Assembly (NCBI GenBank): GCA_040877415.1
Contig: JBBDNV010000087.1
Span: 47,390 to 111,389 of the forward strand
Direction of reading: 5' to 3'
DNA from: JBBDNV01 sp040877415
Lineage (GTDB): Bacteria > Planctomycetota > Planctomycetia > Pirellulales > PALSA-1355
Length of the DNA: 64,000 nt
Made by a program: the position numbers and the translations under genes
Shown here: positions 28,868 to 36,950 of the stretch, one piece after another
Layout: every line of letters starts with the position of its first letter
Position numbering within the stretch: position 1 is the first letter of the stretch
The notes under the pieces: model-generated
Seen by the model: only the letters and a program-made list of their open reading frames with translations
Told to the model about the DNA's origin: nothing
Databases searched by the model: none

Positions 28868-28904
28868 AGAACAAACCGGAGGGGCGCGAAACGCGCCCCT
28901 CCGG
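28868..28904 (-). terminator. Rho-independent terminator of the RRM gene
   Basis: A perfect 13-bp stem (28876-28888 with 28892-28904) of CCGGAGGGGCGCG and its complement encloses a 3-nt loop. On the minus strand it is followed by TTTGTTCTT. It lies 28 bp after the RRM gene stop. Confidence 0.85.
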
Positions 28905-28932
28905 CTCTTGCATGCAGCCGAAAGATGATCCA

Positions 28933-29235
28933 CTAACGGCCAAAACGACCGCCGCCGCGATAGCCCCCGCGAGCGCCGCTGCGCTCTTCGCGAGGCTTAG
29001 CCTCGTTGACGCTCATCGCGCGTCCATCGTGCTCTTTCAAGTTCAAGCCCTGGATCGCCTGGTTCGCCGCGTTGTCGTCGTCCATCTCCACGAAACCAAA
29101 CCCTTTGCTGCGCCCGGTGTCGCGGTCTTGAATGACTTCGGCGCTGCGCACCGTGCCGAACTCTGAAAACATCTGTTCCAGATCGGCGCTCGTGACGTTG
29201 TAACTCAAATTTCCTGCGTACAACTTCTTGCCCAC
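28933..29235 (-). CDS. Small RRM RNA-binding protein
   Basis: A 100-residue protein of one RNA-recognition motif plus an Arg/Gly tail, typical of bacterial single-RRM proteins in cyanobacteria and planctomycetes. RNP2 is KLYAGNLSY near the N-terminus and RNP1 is KGFGFVEM, with the aromatic RNA-stacking residues in place. The C-terminal RGGYRGGGRFGR is a flexible RGG-type tail. The GTG start at 29235 follows GAGGGAG; a TTG at 29253 is less likely. A strong terminator follows. Likely a cold- or stress-linked RNA chaperone (family inference). Confidence 0.9.
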   Translation of the reverse strand: MGKKLYAGNLSYNVTSADLEQMFSEFGTVRSAEVIQDRDTGRSKGFGFVEMDDDNAANQAIQGLNLKEHDGRAMSVNEAKPREERSGARGGYRGGGRFGR

Positions 29236-29895
29236 AATCGACTCCCTCAACAAAAATACTGTCGACCCAAATCAATTTTCCGGGGTCGAATCGAAAGGGG
29301 CCAAGGTGGTGGCCCCTCCAAGCAGGCGAGACGAGAGAGGACGAGGGGCAGATTCAGAAGAACCAACGCTTCGAGCGCGTCGTCAAACCGACTAAGTGCA
29401 ATATAGCTGATTGTTGGCCCGATGCTAGGGCAATTCCAGCGCAAACGGCCTGCGCGTGAGAAAATGAGGCTCGATCCGGCATGCGCGAAAGAGGTGTATC
29501 CGCTCCGCCACAACACACTTGCGCCGACGCAGCAGTCCCCGCCAGCGCCTTTTTTGGCTGCTGACGTGAACAACGCGCCTCGGTGCTAGAGGAGTTCAGT
29601 CGCTGCGCGAGCGTGTTTCTCAAACCGACATCCGCTGCTTGGATCGCTCCCGAGCATCCGCCGGTTGCCTGCAAAATCCCCAGGGAACAACAAGGGGGAA
29701 GGAAGTGGGGGTTTGGGGGAGAAACCCGGGGCCTCTGGTTTCTCTCCCAAGGCCCTTGCGATGCGACTCATTTCCACCCGCAGATTCTGCTCAGGAACCA
29801 ATAAGTCTATGGGGCGCAGATCACCGCGTGTTAGAATGAGAGTCGCCTGTGGGCAGTTTTTTTTTGCGCGAGCACTCACAAACAGGGCCATCCCA
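29236..29895. other. Divergent intergenic region, no gene seen
   Basis: 660 bp between divergent genes. It must contain the RRM promoter and a 5' leader. Short frames here read as proline/arginine-rich noise. No RNA gene was recognised. Confidence 0.4.
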
Positions 29896-30063
29896 ATGAG
29901 CAGCGTCATCCCCATCGAAAAAGGCGACATCGTCGAACACAAGGCTACCGGTCAAACCTGGCGAGTGGTTTCCAACGCCGAGGGCAAGCTGCGAGTCAAA
30001 GGCAATGGCATGTCAAAGACTTTTCTGTTGCACGAAGTCAAAAAGGCTCCTCCCAGATCGTGA
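29896..30063 (+). CDS. Possible 55-residue small protein
   Basis: A short frame MSSVIPIEKGDIVEHKATGQ... KTFLLHEVKKAPPRS with alternating beta-strand character, like a small SH3-type barrel. The start at 29896 has only a weak upstream ribosome site. The composition looks coding but the length makes this uncertain. No function is assigned. Confidence 0.42.
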   Translation: MSSVIPIEKGDIVEHKATGQTWRVVSNAEGKLRVKGNGMSKTFLLHEVKKAPPRS

Positions 30064-30094
30064 TGCCGACGGCACTTCAATTCACATAACCTCA

Positions 30095-31144
30095 CTACCC
30101 TGCGATGCGCATGCGCTGGTTTTCGGGGAGTGATCGTGCCTGGCTGTTGGCCCCAGGGGCATTGCCTTGTTGTTGGCGTTGATGCCGTGGCGGGACGACG
30201 TCCGTGGCAAGTCCGAAAAACTCCAGCGTGCGAATGAAAACGTAAATCAGGTCGATTTCCCACCAGCGATGTGAATTGCTGGCACTGGACGGATCGGCGT
30301 GGTGATTGTTGTGCCAGCCTTCGCCGCTGGTCAATAGTGCCACGAACCAACTGTTGCGGCTGTTGTCGGCCGTTTCGTACGTTTGGTATCCGACGAGATG
30401 GGTCAATGAGTTGACCGACCAACTGATGTGCCAAACGCAGACAGTCCGCGCGATCACGCCCCAGACTAGCAAGCTGAGTCCAAATTGCATGCCGCTCGAC
30501 AAGCTGAATGTCGTGCCCCAGCCAAGCAGGAATCCGGCCAAAAAGTAGACGAACGCATGGCCCAGGTAGATCCAAATCGGCAACAGGCTGCGTTCTAATC
30601 GCAAGTAGAACGGATCGCGCAGCACGTCGCGCGCGTAGCGCTCGTACGCCGACATACTCCGCACGGCGTGATTCTCAACCAGCAGCCATCCAACGTGGCC
30701 CCAGAGAAAGCTCACCAGCGGACTGTGGGGATCGGGTCGGGCGTCGGATTCATGGTGGTGAAGCCGATGCGTCGCGATCCAACTGGCCGGAGCATCTTCC
30801 ATGCAACACAGCGCACAAATCACGAAACATCGTTCCAGCCACAGAGGACACTTGAAACTGCGATGAGTCAACAAGCGATGGTAGGCAATGTTGATCCCCA
30901 ATCCGCCATAAATCTCAATGCCCGCCACCAGCAGTACGACGCCGGTCCAACTGAAGAGCCACGGCAGGCACACCCCCAGTGCTAGCAAATGCATGGTGGC
31001 AATCGGGATGGCGTACCGCCACGCGATGCGTTTTGTGACCGCAGCGGGGCGATCCAATCCCTTTGGCCCCGGCTCGTAGAGACGAATCGATGCCGGGCGA
31101 TCGCTCTCGACCCTTCCAGATCTGAGCGATGAAACGGTGGGCAT
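30095..31144 (-). CDS. Membrane fatty-acid desaturase
   Basis: A 349-residue integral-membrane diiron desaturase of the acyl-CoA/acyl-lipid delta-9 type. The histidine boxes are HRLLTH, HRLHHHE and HNNHH, giving the expected eight-plus ligands. Four hydrophobic segments match the family topology. It would introduce a double bond in a fatty acyl chain, adjusting membrane fluidity, using an electron donor encoded elsewhere. The last ~35 residues are hydrophilic, Gln/Arg-rich and not part of the domain. Confidence 0.92.
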   Translation of the reverse strand: MPTVSSLRSGRVESDRPASIRLYEPGPKGLDRPAAVTKRIAWRYAIPIATMHLLALGVCLPWLFSWTGVVLLVAGIEIYGGLGINIAYHRLLTHRSFKCPLWLERCFVICALCCMEDAPASWIATHRLHHHESDARPDPHSPLVSFLWGHVGWLLVENHAVRSMSAYERYARDVLRDPFYLRLERSLLPIWIYLGHAFVYFLAGFLLGWGTTFSLSSGMQFGLSLLVWGVIARTVCVWHISWSVNSLTHLVGYQTYETADNSRNSWFVALLTSGEGWHNNHHADPSSASNSHRWWEIDLIYVFIRTLEFFGLATDVVPPRHQRQQQGNAPGANSQARSLPENQRMRIAG

Positions 31145-31326
31145 GGTTGTTCCTGGCGGTCCGGGTCCAACTACTTCAATTTCAATCGCCGCGATCGAGG
31201 CCGGTCATGAGGAACAATCGGAATAATCTGAGAGATGCCGGGCAAAGCCGGGCTTTCCCTCGTCACAAAACAGCCACAGGCCGGTGCGATCGGCCCACTC
31301 ATGCGCGTCGTGGCTGTGGGCGTCCG

Positions 31327-31551
31327 TCAAACCAATGGCGGTCCAATGGCGGTGATTGAACCGTGGCTGCTATAGAGGAAACTAACCCCCCACCATGCCA
31401 AACCGATCGCCGCTGCGCCGAGGGCAACGTAAAAGAACACCTCGATCAGACCTTTGCCAAATCGGAGAGAGTCGATCTCTCCGCACTGATCGCAGCGCTT
31501 GGTGAGGAGCGGAATCGGCTGCCAACACTTGCGGCAATGCACTTTTCTCAT
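31327..31551 (-). CDS. Small zinc-ribbon membrane protein
   Basis: A 74-residue protein with an N-terminal zinc ribbon formed by CRKC and CDQC (residues 6-9 and 20-23), then one transmembrane helix (VFFYVALGAAAIGLAWWGVSF). This layout fits a small membrane-anchored zinc protein. No partner is evident. Confidence 0.6.
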   Translation of the reverse strand: MRKVHCRKCWQPIPLLTKRCDQCGEIDSLRFGKGLIEVFFYVALGAAAIGLAWWGVSFLYSSHGSITAIGPPLV

Positions 31552-31950
31552 GAACTTTGACCGTCGCTGATCATTAGGCGTCCACTCAGAAAAGGAACGC
31601 GCTCATTCGGATCACTAGCACAAATCGCAGCCGTCCCTTTGAAATACGCGAGGACACCTGGCAATGGGTCGGTCGCCTTTGCGCCGGGCACCATTCGCCC
31701 CCCCCGAACGGGTACATGCGCAGTCGACGTAAATTACCCTGTCTACTTCATCGCCTGACGGCCGAACAACTGGCAAATCCCGGCACCGCACCCAGGCCAA
31801 ATACTTGTCTCGACGAGATTTTTCGAGATCTCTCATCAGTTTTCGCTGGGATTCTTCAGAAAAGCAGGTTGATCCGCCTGGCCCTCTGATCTATACTAGG
31901 TTGAGGTGCAGAATTTGCAAGTGCAGTTTTTGTAACTGGTCGGTGGCTTC
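31552..31950. other. Intergenic; weak minus-strand ORF remnant
   Basis: The stretch has a run of eight C (31698-31705). A minus-strand frame 31615-31836 begins plausibly (MRDLEKSRRDKYLAWVRCRD) but becomes low-complexity after this run, so it may be a frameshifted remnant. The promoter at 31869-31897 also lies here. Confidence 0.35.
31869..31897 (+). promoter_or_regulatory. Sigma-70-type promoter, TTGATC-17-TATACT
   Basis: TTGATC at 31869-31874 and TATACT at 31892-31897 with an ideal 17-bp spacer, about 53 bp upstream of the ORF at 31951. Confidence 0.55.
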
Positions 31951-32475
31951 ATGGTCAATGTGATACTCAGCCGGGAAGATCTTGCTCGGGACCGGCAGGG
32001 CCGAACGTTTGCCGACGTGCTTGGGGATGCGGAGCAGCCCTTCGACCAGGTACTCGCTTTTTTTAATGATCAGGATCGACAGCGCCGCATGGAGGAATCA
32101 GAGCTGCACCACAACCGACCGCCTCTGGCCGGTGTGGTGCGAGAGCTTGAATCCCAAAGCGACGTCGACCGGTTTCTGGCTTCACAGCACCCTGGACGCA
32201 CGAAGCGCTTGCGGCAGGCCGTCGGCGTCGTCGTGCGGATGATTATGGAGCGCCGTGGCTGGCGCAAGACGGGCAAGAAGGGTTCTCTCGGCGTTCGGGA
32301 GGTGCGTGAGATCCACACGACGAAGCCGGGCGCATACCACAACACCGGCGGACTGGCCTTCTGGTTTTTGCGCGCGGAGCGGTACGAGCGTCTGGAGGGC
32401 ATGCCTTTCCGCTCAGTGCGCTCGCGCCGCGATGAGCTGGGATCCTTTCCTTCGCAGGAATCATCTGCAAACTGA
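31951..32475 (+). CDS. Hypothetical protein, 174 residues
   Basis: A soluble, highly charged protein I do not recognise. The N-terminal half is acidic/helical (REDLARDRQGRTFADVLGD). The C-terminal half is strongly basic, with VVVRMIMERRGWRKTGKKGSLG followed by a possible beta segment GAYHNTGGLAFWFLRAERYERL. A consensus-like promoter lies upstream, supporting expression. DNA or RNA contact is possible from the charge pattern but unproven. It begins a run of small orphan genes. Confidence 0.55.
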   Translation: MVNVILSREDLARDRQGRTFADVLGDAEQPFDQVLAFFNDQDRQRRMEESELHHNRPPLAGVVRELESQSDVDRFLASQHPGRTKRLRQAVGVVVRMIMERRGWRKTGKKGSLGVREVREIHTTKPGAYHNTGGLAFWFLRAERYERLEGMPFRSVRSRRDELGSFPSQESSAN

Positions 32476-32814
32476 GGCGGCAGTGGTATTGCCCATCCAC
32501 GCAAACAAACGCAACACAGATACAACATAGACGACCTCGAGTTGGGTCGGAAAAGGTCAGCAGAGCGAAGCCCTCTCATCTATGCAGGCAGACCGCTGGG
32601 CGGTCCCTTTCGTCATTGGCCTATCTTCATAGATCGGAGCTGAACAGGTCCAGAGCATCATCGCCGAGCGCCTCAAACGAATGGCGGCGTGCTCACGACT
32701 GTGTAAAGCGGCCGATAATCGGCATCCGCTGGCGGTGATCGCGATAGCCGAGATATCTCTTCGATTGCAGGACATACTGCAACGACCTGGCGCTGGACTG
32801 AGGGATAAAACACC
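32476..32814. other. Intergenic, no feature seen
   Basis: No gene, RNA or clear promoter was recognised in these 339 bp. Confidence 0.35.
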
Positions 32815-33153
32815 ATGAGCGAACGAAAACCAGTCCCCATCCACGCAGTTCCGAAGAGAGTTCTTTGTCCTGTGTGCGGAAGGGCGTCTTATTCGCTGAC
32901 GGGCACGCATCCACAGTGTGCCGTGGCACGTGCCGACGCAATCTCGCGAGCAGCCCTGAAGGCCGCCGGAGTTCAAGTCAGCAAGCGGCCGGTTCGGAAA
33001 TCGTGGTCCAAACCGTGCCCAAAATGCAAACGCCAGATTCCGGCACGGCGATTTGTCTGCGATTGCGGCCACCAGTTTGCTGCGACGCCTACGAGCGAGG
33101 CAAACGGAGCGACCCATGAACGGCCCCAATCGATTGGGCAAAAACCGCGTTAA
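32815..33153 (+). CDS. Zinc-ribbon hypothetical protein
   Basis: A 112-residue protein with two cysteine pairs groups: CPVCGR with a later Cys near residue 35, and CPKCKR with CDCGHQF (residues ~68-86). The second is a classic four-cysteine zinc ribbon. AGGGA precedes the ATG. The rest is basic and lacks membrane segments. A nucleic-acid or protein-binding zinc protein is likely; nothing more can be said. Confidence 0.6.
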   Translation: MSERKPVPIHAVPKRVLCPVCGRASYSLTGTHPQCAVARADAISRAALKAAGVQVSKRPVRKSWSKPCPKCKRQIPARRFVCDCGHQFAATPTSEANGATHERPQSIGQKPR

Positions 33154-33179
33154 CCTGAAATCTCGATTCTGGAGCAAGA

Positions 33180-33422
33180 ATGATGGCCATCACACCCGTT
33201 CAAGATCGAACCATCACGCGACAGGTCCAAGGCAGAATCGCCGGTCGAGGATTGGCCTCTCCCTGCCACATTTCGGTCGAGACACGCAAAGGCGAGGTGA
33301 CGTTGAGTGGTAGCGTTCAATACGCTCATCAAAAATCGACGGCCGTCCAGGCAGCTAATGGAATCTCGGGCGTCCGGCGCGTCTTCGATCGACTAATCAT
33401 TAAGACGGTCGCCAAGTACTAG
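33180..33422 (+). CDS. Small BON-domain protein
   Basis: An 80-residue single BON domain. The characteristic VETRKGEVTLSGSVQ strand-turn and NGISGVRRVFDRLIIK end are clear. There is no signal peptide, so it is probably cytoplasmic. Two ATG codons in a row (33180, 33183) make the exact start ambiguous. It is the second stand-alone BON protein in the window, unlike the first in sequence. Confidence 0.75.
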   Translation: MMAITPVQDRTITRQVQGRIAGRGLASPCHISVETRKGEVTLSGSVQYAHQKSTAVQAANGISGVRRVFDRLIIKTVAKY

Positions 33423-33522
33423 ACCAACGACGGAAGCATTGTTGGCCCAACGGCATTGAGGCCCTTCGATCCCGCAGGGACAGTGCGGAAAGACGGCCGC
33501 CGGTGACTGGGAATGGAGTTCT

Positions 33523-34281
33523 ATGCAACGTTCCCCGAACGAACTAATGCCCGGCTCCGAGATCCATCTGTTGCTGCCCTATGTGACCGATTTGGAATTC
33601 GAGGTGGACCGCCTCCGAAGGCAGGGGCGGTTTATCGAACAACGGGCATGGGATGCACTGAAGCAGGTGCAAAAACTATGCGGAGACGCGACGCAATCTC
33701 AAGATACGGCCGACGCGCTGGCTCAGATCGAAAAAACCGCAAACGAATTTGCCAAGGTGCTGGGGGACTTGCACGAACAGCCCGGATACCACCCTGCCCA
33801 CGACCAGGTCATCCCCATTGCGGCGCGTCCGCTGATCGAGCAGGTGTTTCGCTGGCAGCAACGCCTGTCGGACGCTTCGCAGGTTGTGCTTCGGTTGGAG
33901 TTGGAAATCGAACACCTGGATTGGTTTCCCGCACGCTTTCGGCATATCGTTGATAACTTGCTCGCGAACGCTCTAAAGTACCGCGGTGCCGATAAAGGCG
34001 AGACGCGAGTAACTCTGGCGCTACGCCGGTCACCGAATAGCTATGAGCTACGCATCTCCGACAATGGCGTGGGAATCCAGGCGGACGCGCGCATCGACGT
34101 GCTCGAACTATTCTATCGCGCGGCGCCCATGCGGGCGGCGGGGTTGGGCGTCGGTTTGGCCGTCGTCAAATTGCTTGTGGAGCAGAGCGGCGGAACGTTG
34201 ACGGTCGAATCGGTTGAGGGCCAGGGGACCTCCTTCTTGGCAGTGTTGCCGCGGTATGACATCGATGATTTCCTCAAATGA
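33523..34281 (+). CDS. Soluble HATPase protein without phospho-acceptor histidine
   Basis: A 252-residue GHKL-type ATPase resembling the catalytic half of a sensor kinase. The N box is RHIVDNLLANALKY (residues 140-153), G1 is ISDNGVGI and G2 is GLGVGLAVVK. The N-terminal part is a charged helical region (LEFEVDRLRRQGRFIEQ) with no recognisable sensor domain. No HisKA-type H-box is seen, so it may be a truncated kinase or an anti-sigma/phosphotransfer partner. Confidence 0.75.
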   Translation: MQRSPNELMPGSEIHLLLPYVTDLEFEVDRLRRQGRFIEQRAWDALKQVQKLCGDATQSQDTADALAQIEKTANEFAKVLGDLHEQPGYHPAHDQVIPIAARPLIEQVFRWQQRLSDASQVVLRLELEIEHLDWFPARFRHIVDNLLANALKYRGADKGETRVTLALRRSPNSYELRISDNGVGIQADARIDVLELFYRAAPMRAAGLGVGLAVVKLLVEQSGGTLTVESVEGQGTSFLAVLPRYDIDDFLK

Positions 34282-34334
34282 GAGCGCCCGGCCGGCCATT
34301 GGCTTGCCACGATTGACTGCTGAGCGATTTTGGC

Positions 34335-34715
34335 ATGAGCGTGAAGACCAGCCTGCGAAGTCAAGCCGTCCAGCCAGAACGCGCGGACGGGCGTCCCACA
34401 GAGCCCGCTTCGGGGTGCGTGCTTAGTGTCGGTTCGCTCGGCATGATGTCTTTCGGCGCTTTGAGTGGGAACCCACTCGTGATGGGTGCTGGAGCAATGA
34501 TGGCGGGGCTGTTGGTGCTCTCCCGTCTGGCGATGGACTTTCGCAGCGGTGTAACGAGCAGCAATTGGGGCACGTGGCGGCGCGACGAGGACTACGCCCG
34601 GTACTGCTGCAATACCTGCTTTTGGGCGGTTGTTGCGCTGCTCTGGTTCAGTGTCGGGGTCTTGATCATGATCGGATATACGCCGTTGCCTTCAATCTGG
34701 TTTTCTCGAAGTTGA
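34335..34715 (+). CDS. Small membrane protein
   Basis: A 126-residue protein with two or three hydrophobic segments (LVMGAGAMMAGLLVLSRLAM and CFWAVVALLWFSVGVLIMIGY) separated by a charged loop with RRDEDYARYCCNTC. No family is recognised, and the ribosome site is weak, so the start is uncertain. Confidence 0.45.
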   Translation: MSVKTSLRSQAVQPERADGRPTEPASGCVLSVGSLGMMSFGALSGNPLVMGAGAMMAGLLVLSRLAMDFRSGVTSSNWGTWRRDEDYARYCCNTCFWAVVALLWFSVGVLIMIGYTPLPSIWFSRS

Positions 34716-35325
34716 CAACGTCTTGAATCGCATTCAGGGACAGGCCACGCTTTTTCTTGCTTTCCGGGGCAATTTCGCGTACGATGTGTCCGCGACCGGC
34801 AATCAAATAGCACCGCGCACACTTTCTGACCGGCGACTCACACCGGGCAGGACCGCTAATGTCCTTCTTCGCGAGCATGCGCTAACGGCCGCCTCGGTCG
34901 CGCTCCCCGGCGCGCACCGGCGCAGCGACTAGCTCCGGACTTGCGGCGCCCACTTTACTCTCGCCCTCTCGGCCACTGGTGCGCCACGATCGGCGCGGCT
35001 GCAGCGTCCGGACTCGACCCCGGCCTCTCGTTGACCGCCGGGCACAAGGGCCAACGAGTCACATGTTGGTCTCAGCACACGGCTGTACGAAAGGCATCTG
35101 CAGACGATTCGAGCTTATCGTCGTGTAGCAACAATAAGAATTCAAATGCAGCGAATCTTCCTTCCAATCGCCCCAGCAACTGTCGTCACGCCTGGCCTCA
35201 CTGCCAGGTCGGCCTTCGCGTTCACGCCACGCAATCCGTATACCCCGGCCGAGGCCGAGATCCAGGGCAAAGTGGCATGATCGAAGTTTGGCGCGAATAA
35301 AACACCTGCTTGGAGGACGGCTTTT
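34716..35325. other. Intergenic, no gene seen
   Basis: 610 bp ahead of the PEP-CTERM gene. A TTGACA at 34712-34717 has no fitting -10 box. Short frames here lack coding character. The PEP-CTERM promoter should lie near the right end. Confidence 0.4.
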
Positions 35326-36150
35326 ATGAAATCGACAACTCTGCTCGAGACCGTGACCGTTTGTTGTGTTTTGGTCCTGGCCACGGATCGTCCGGCAAGG
35401 GCCGACCTGGTTGTCACGAACACGAATCGCTACGTGAGCGCCGCGGCCGAGGTTACCGGCGCCGGCCCCTACTCTGCCTACCTTGCCGGACCGGCCACGG
35501 GAACTTTTGCGGATTTCGCGTTCGCATTTGCCGGCGTTTTTATTCCCGAAATTGTGCAGGTCAGCACGCGGGCGGATCAGGACACGTTCGTTCCTTCGGT
35601 GGGCGCAAGCATCTACGGCAATGGCCAGGCGACGGCCGAAATCGAGTTTGATCCGATGGCGTCGCCGGACATTACCGCCGAGATCATCGACCTCATGACT
35701 CAATACGCGCCCACCTCTTATTTGCGCGTGGCGTTCACGCTCGCCGAGCCGCACTTTTTTTCGCTGACGGGCAGCCTGTTCGAGCAGGTCATCCCGTCAC
35801 CCAACGACGACCTCCTGTATGCCGCGTCGGTAGCGCAACTGATTGACCGCACGAACACGATCACGTTGTTCGCCCTCGAAGGAGCTCCAGGCACGACCCC
35901 GTTCGATGAGTCCGGCATTCTGCAGGCCGGTGACTACGAACTGATTGTGGGATCGATCCTCGGCAGCGAGTTCCCGCTCACGATGACCGGGTCGGCGCTC
36001 GCGCAATTCAGTGTCGAATTTTCGGTTCAGCCCGTCCCCGAACCGGCCTCGATCGTGCTGGCCGGCTTGGCTGCCTGCGGATTGGTTCCCTGCGCGTACC
36101 TGCGACGCGCTCGACGCTCGCCGCCGCGCGAGAAAGTGTTCACTCTGTAA
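35326..36150 (+). CDS. PEP-CTERM sorted secreted protein
   Basis: A 274-residue exported protein. The N-terminal signal peptide (LLETVTVCCVLVLATDRPARA) is followed by a beta-rich secreted region. The C-terminal sorting tag VPEPASIVLAGLAACG starts at residue 237 with a hydrophobic helix and the basic end LRRARRS. The tag is recognised by an exosortase-type system, which is not in this window. GGAGGA precedes the ATG. The body shows no known domain, so the role, likely at the cell surface or matrix, is unknown. Confidence 0.85.
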   Translation: MKSTTLLETVTVCCVLVLATDRPARADLVVTNTNRYVSAAAEVTGAGPYSAYLAGPATGTFADFAFAFAGVFIPEIVQVSTRADQDTFVPSVGASIYGNGQATAEIEFDPMASPDITAEIIDLMTQYAPTSYLRVAFTLAEPHFFSLTGSLFEQVIPSPNDDLLYAASVAQLIDRTNTITLFALEGAPGTTPFDESGILQAGDYELIVGSILGSEFPLTMTGSALAQFSVEFSVQPVPEPASIVLAGLAACGLVPCAYLRRARRSPPREKVFTL

Positions 36151-36304
36151 TGAGTTCGTCGCTCGAAGTGGCGGGTCTGGCCGTAAACTCGTTTGGGGCC
36201 AGCCAGGGGGACGGTCCGCTGCGATACCGCTTGTGCGTCCGACCCTTGGCCGTCATCAGCGGGCGCCCGGGGCATTTCAGCATTCGAGGTGGTAGCATGG
36301 GGGG

Positions 36305-36880
36305 ATGAGCGACGTCACGCAGATTCTCGAGGCCATCAGGCAAGGCGATGCGCAAGCCGCGTCGCGGCTATTGCCGTTGGTGTACGACGAGCTGCGGCGG
36401 CTGGCCCGGACGCACATGGCGCAGGAACGCGCCGAGCACACGCTCGAGGCCACGGCGCTCGTGCACGAAGCCTACCTGCGGCTGGTGAAGGAGAACGACG
36501 CGCACTGGGATGGACGGGGCCATTTCTTCGCGGCGGCCGCCGAGGCGATGCGGCGGATCCTCATCGAGCACGCCCGCAAGAAAAACGCGCTACGGCGTGG
36601 GGGCGGGCAGCGGTGCGTCGCGCTCGACGACGATTTCCCGCCGATCGCCTCGCCCTGCGACAATCTTGACGATCTCGTGGCGCTGGACGAGGCGATCGAT
36701 CGGCTCGCCCAGGAACACCCCGACAAGGCGGCGCTGGTCAAGCTCTTGTACTTCGCCGGGCTGAACCTGGAGGAAGCCGGCGCCGCGCTGGGCGTTTCCC
36801 GCAGCACCGCCTACAGGCATTGGCTCTTCGCCCGGGCGTGGCTGCACGACGCCATCGCCGGAAAAGAAAATCCAACCTGA
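36305..36880 (+). CDS. ECF-family sigma factor (planctomycete Sig-70_X6 type)
   Basis: A 191-residue extracytoplasmic-function sigma factor. Region 2 is EAIRQGDAQAASRLLPLVYDELRRLA with the conserved HTLEATALVHEAYLRL. Region 4 is the helix-turn-helix LNLEEAGAALGVSRSTAYRHWLFARAWL. This looks like the planctomycete ECF group often found with Ser/Thr kinases. No anti-sigma gene is adjacent. The giant kinase gene 71 bp downstream on the same strand is the probable regulator. Confidence 0.92.
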   Translation: MSDVTQILEAIRQGDAQAASRLLPLVYDELRRLARTHMAQERAEHTLEATALVHEAYLRLVKENDAHWDGRGHFFAAAAEAMRRILIEHARKKNALRRGGGQRCVALDDDFPPIASPCDNLDDLVALDEAIDRLAQEHPDKAALVKLLYFAGLNLEEAGAALGVSRSTAYRHWLFARAWLHDAIAGKENPT

Positions 36881-36950
36881 ATCGAGCCGATTTGGTGGAA
36901 CGATTTGCCCCGGGATTTCGCATGAACAGGTATGGGAAAGGGCTCAGCGA

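Noticed and set aside
29639..29839. Short plus-strand frames in the RRM upstream region
   Set aside because: Composition is proline/arginine-rich and no ribosome site is found.
31615..31836. Minus-strand 73-residue frame
   Set aside because: Only the first half looks coding, and it becomes low-complexity after a C8 run; at most a remnant.
34712..34740. TTGACA promoter
   Set aside because: No matching -10 box at 16-18 bp spacing.
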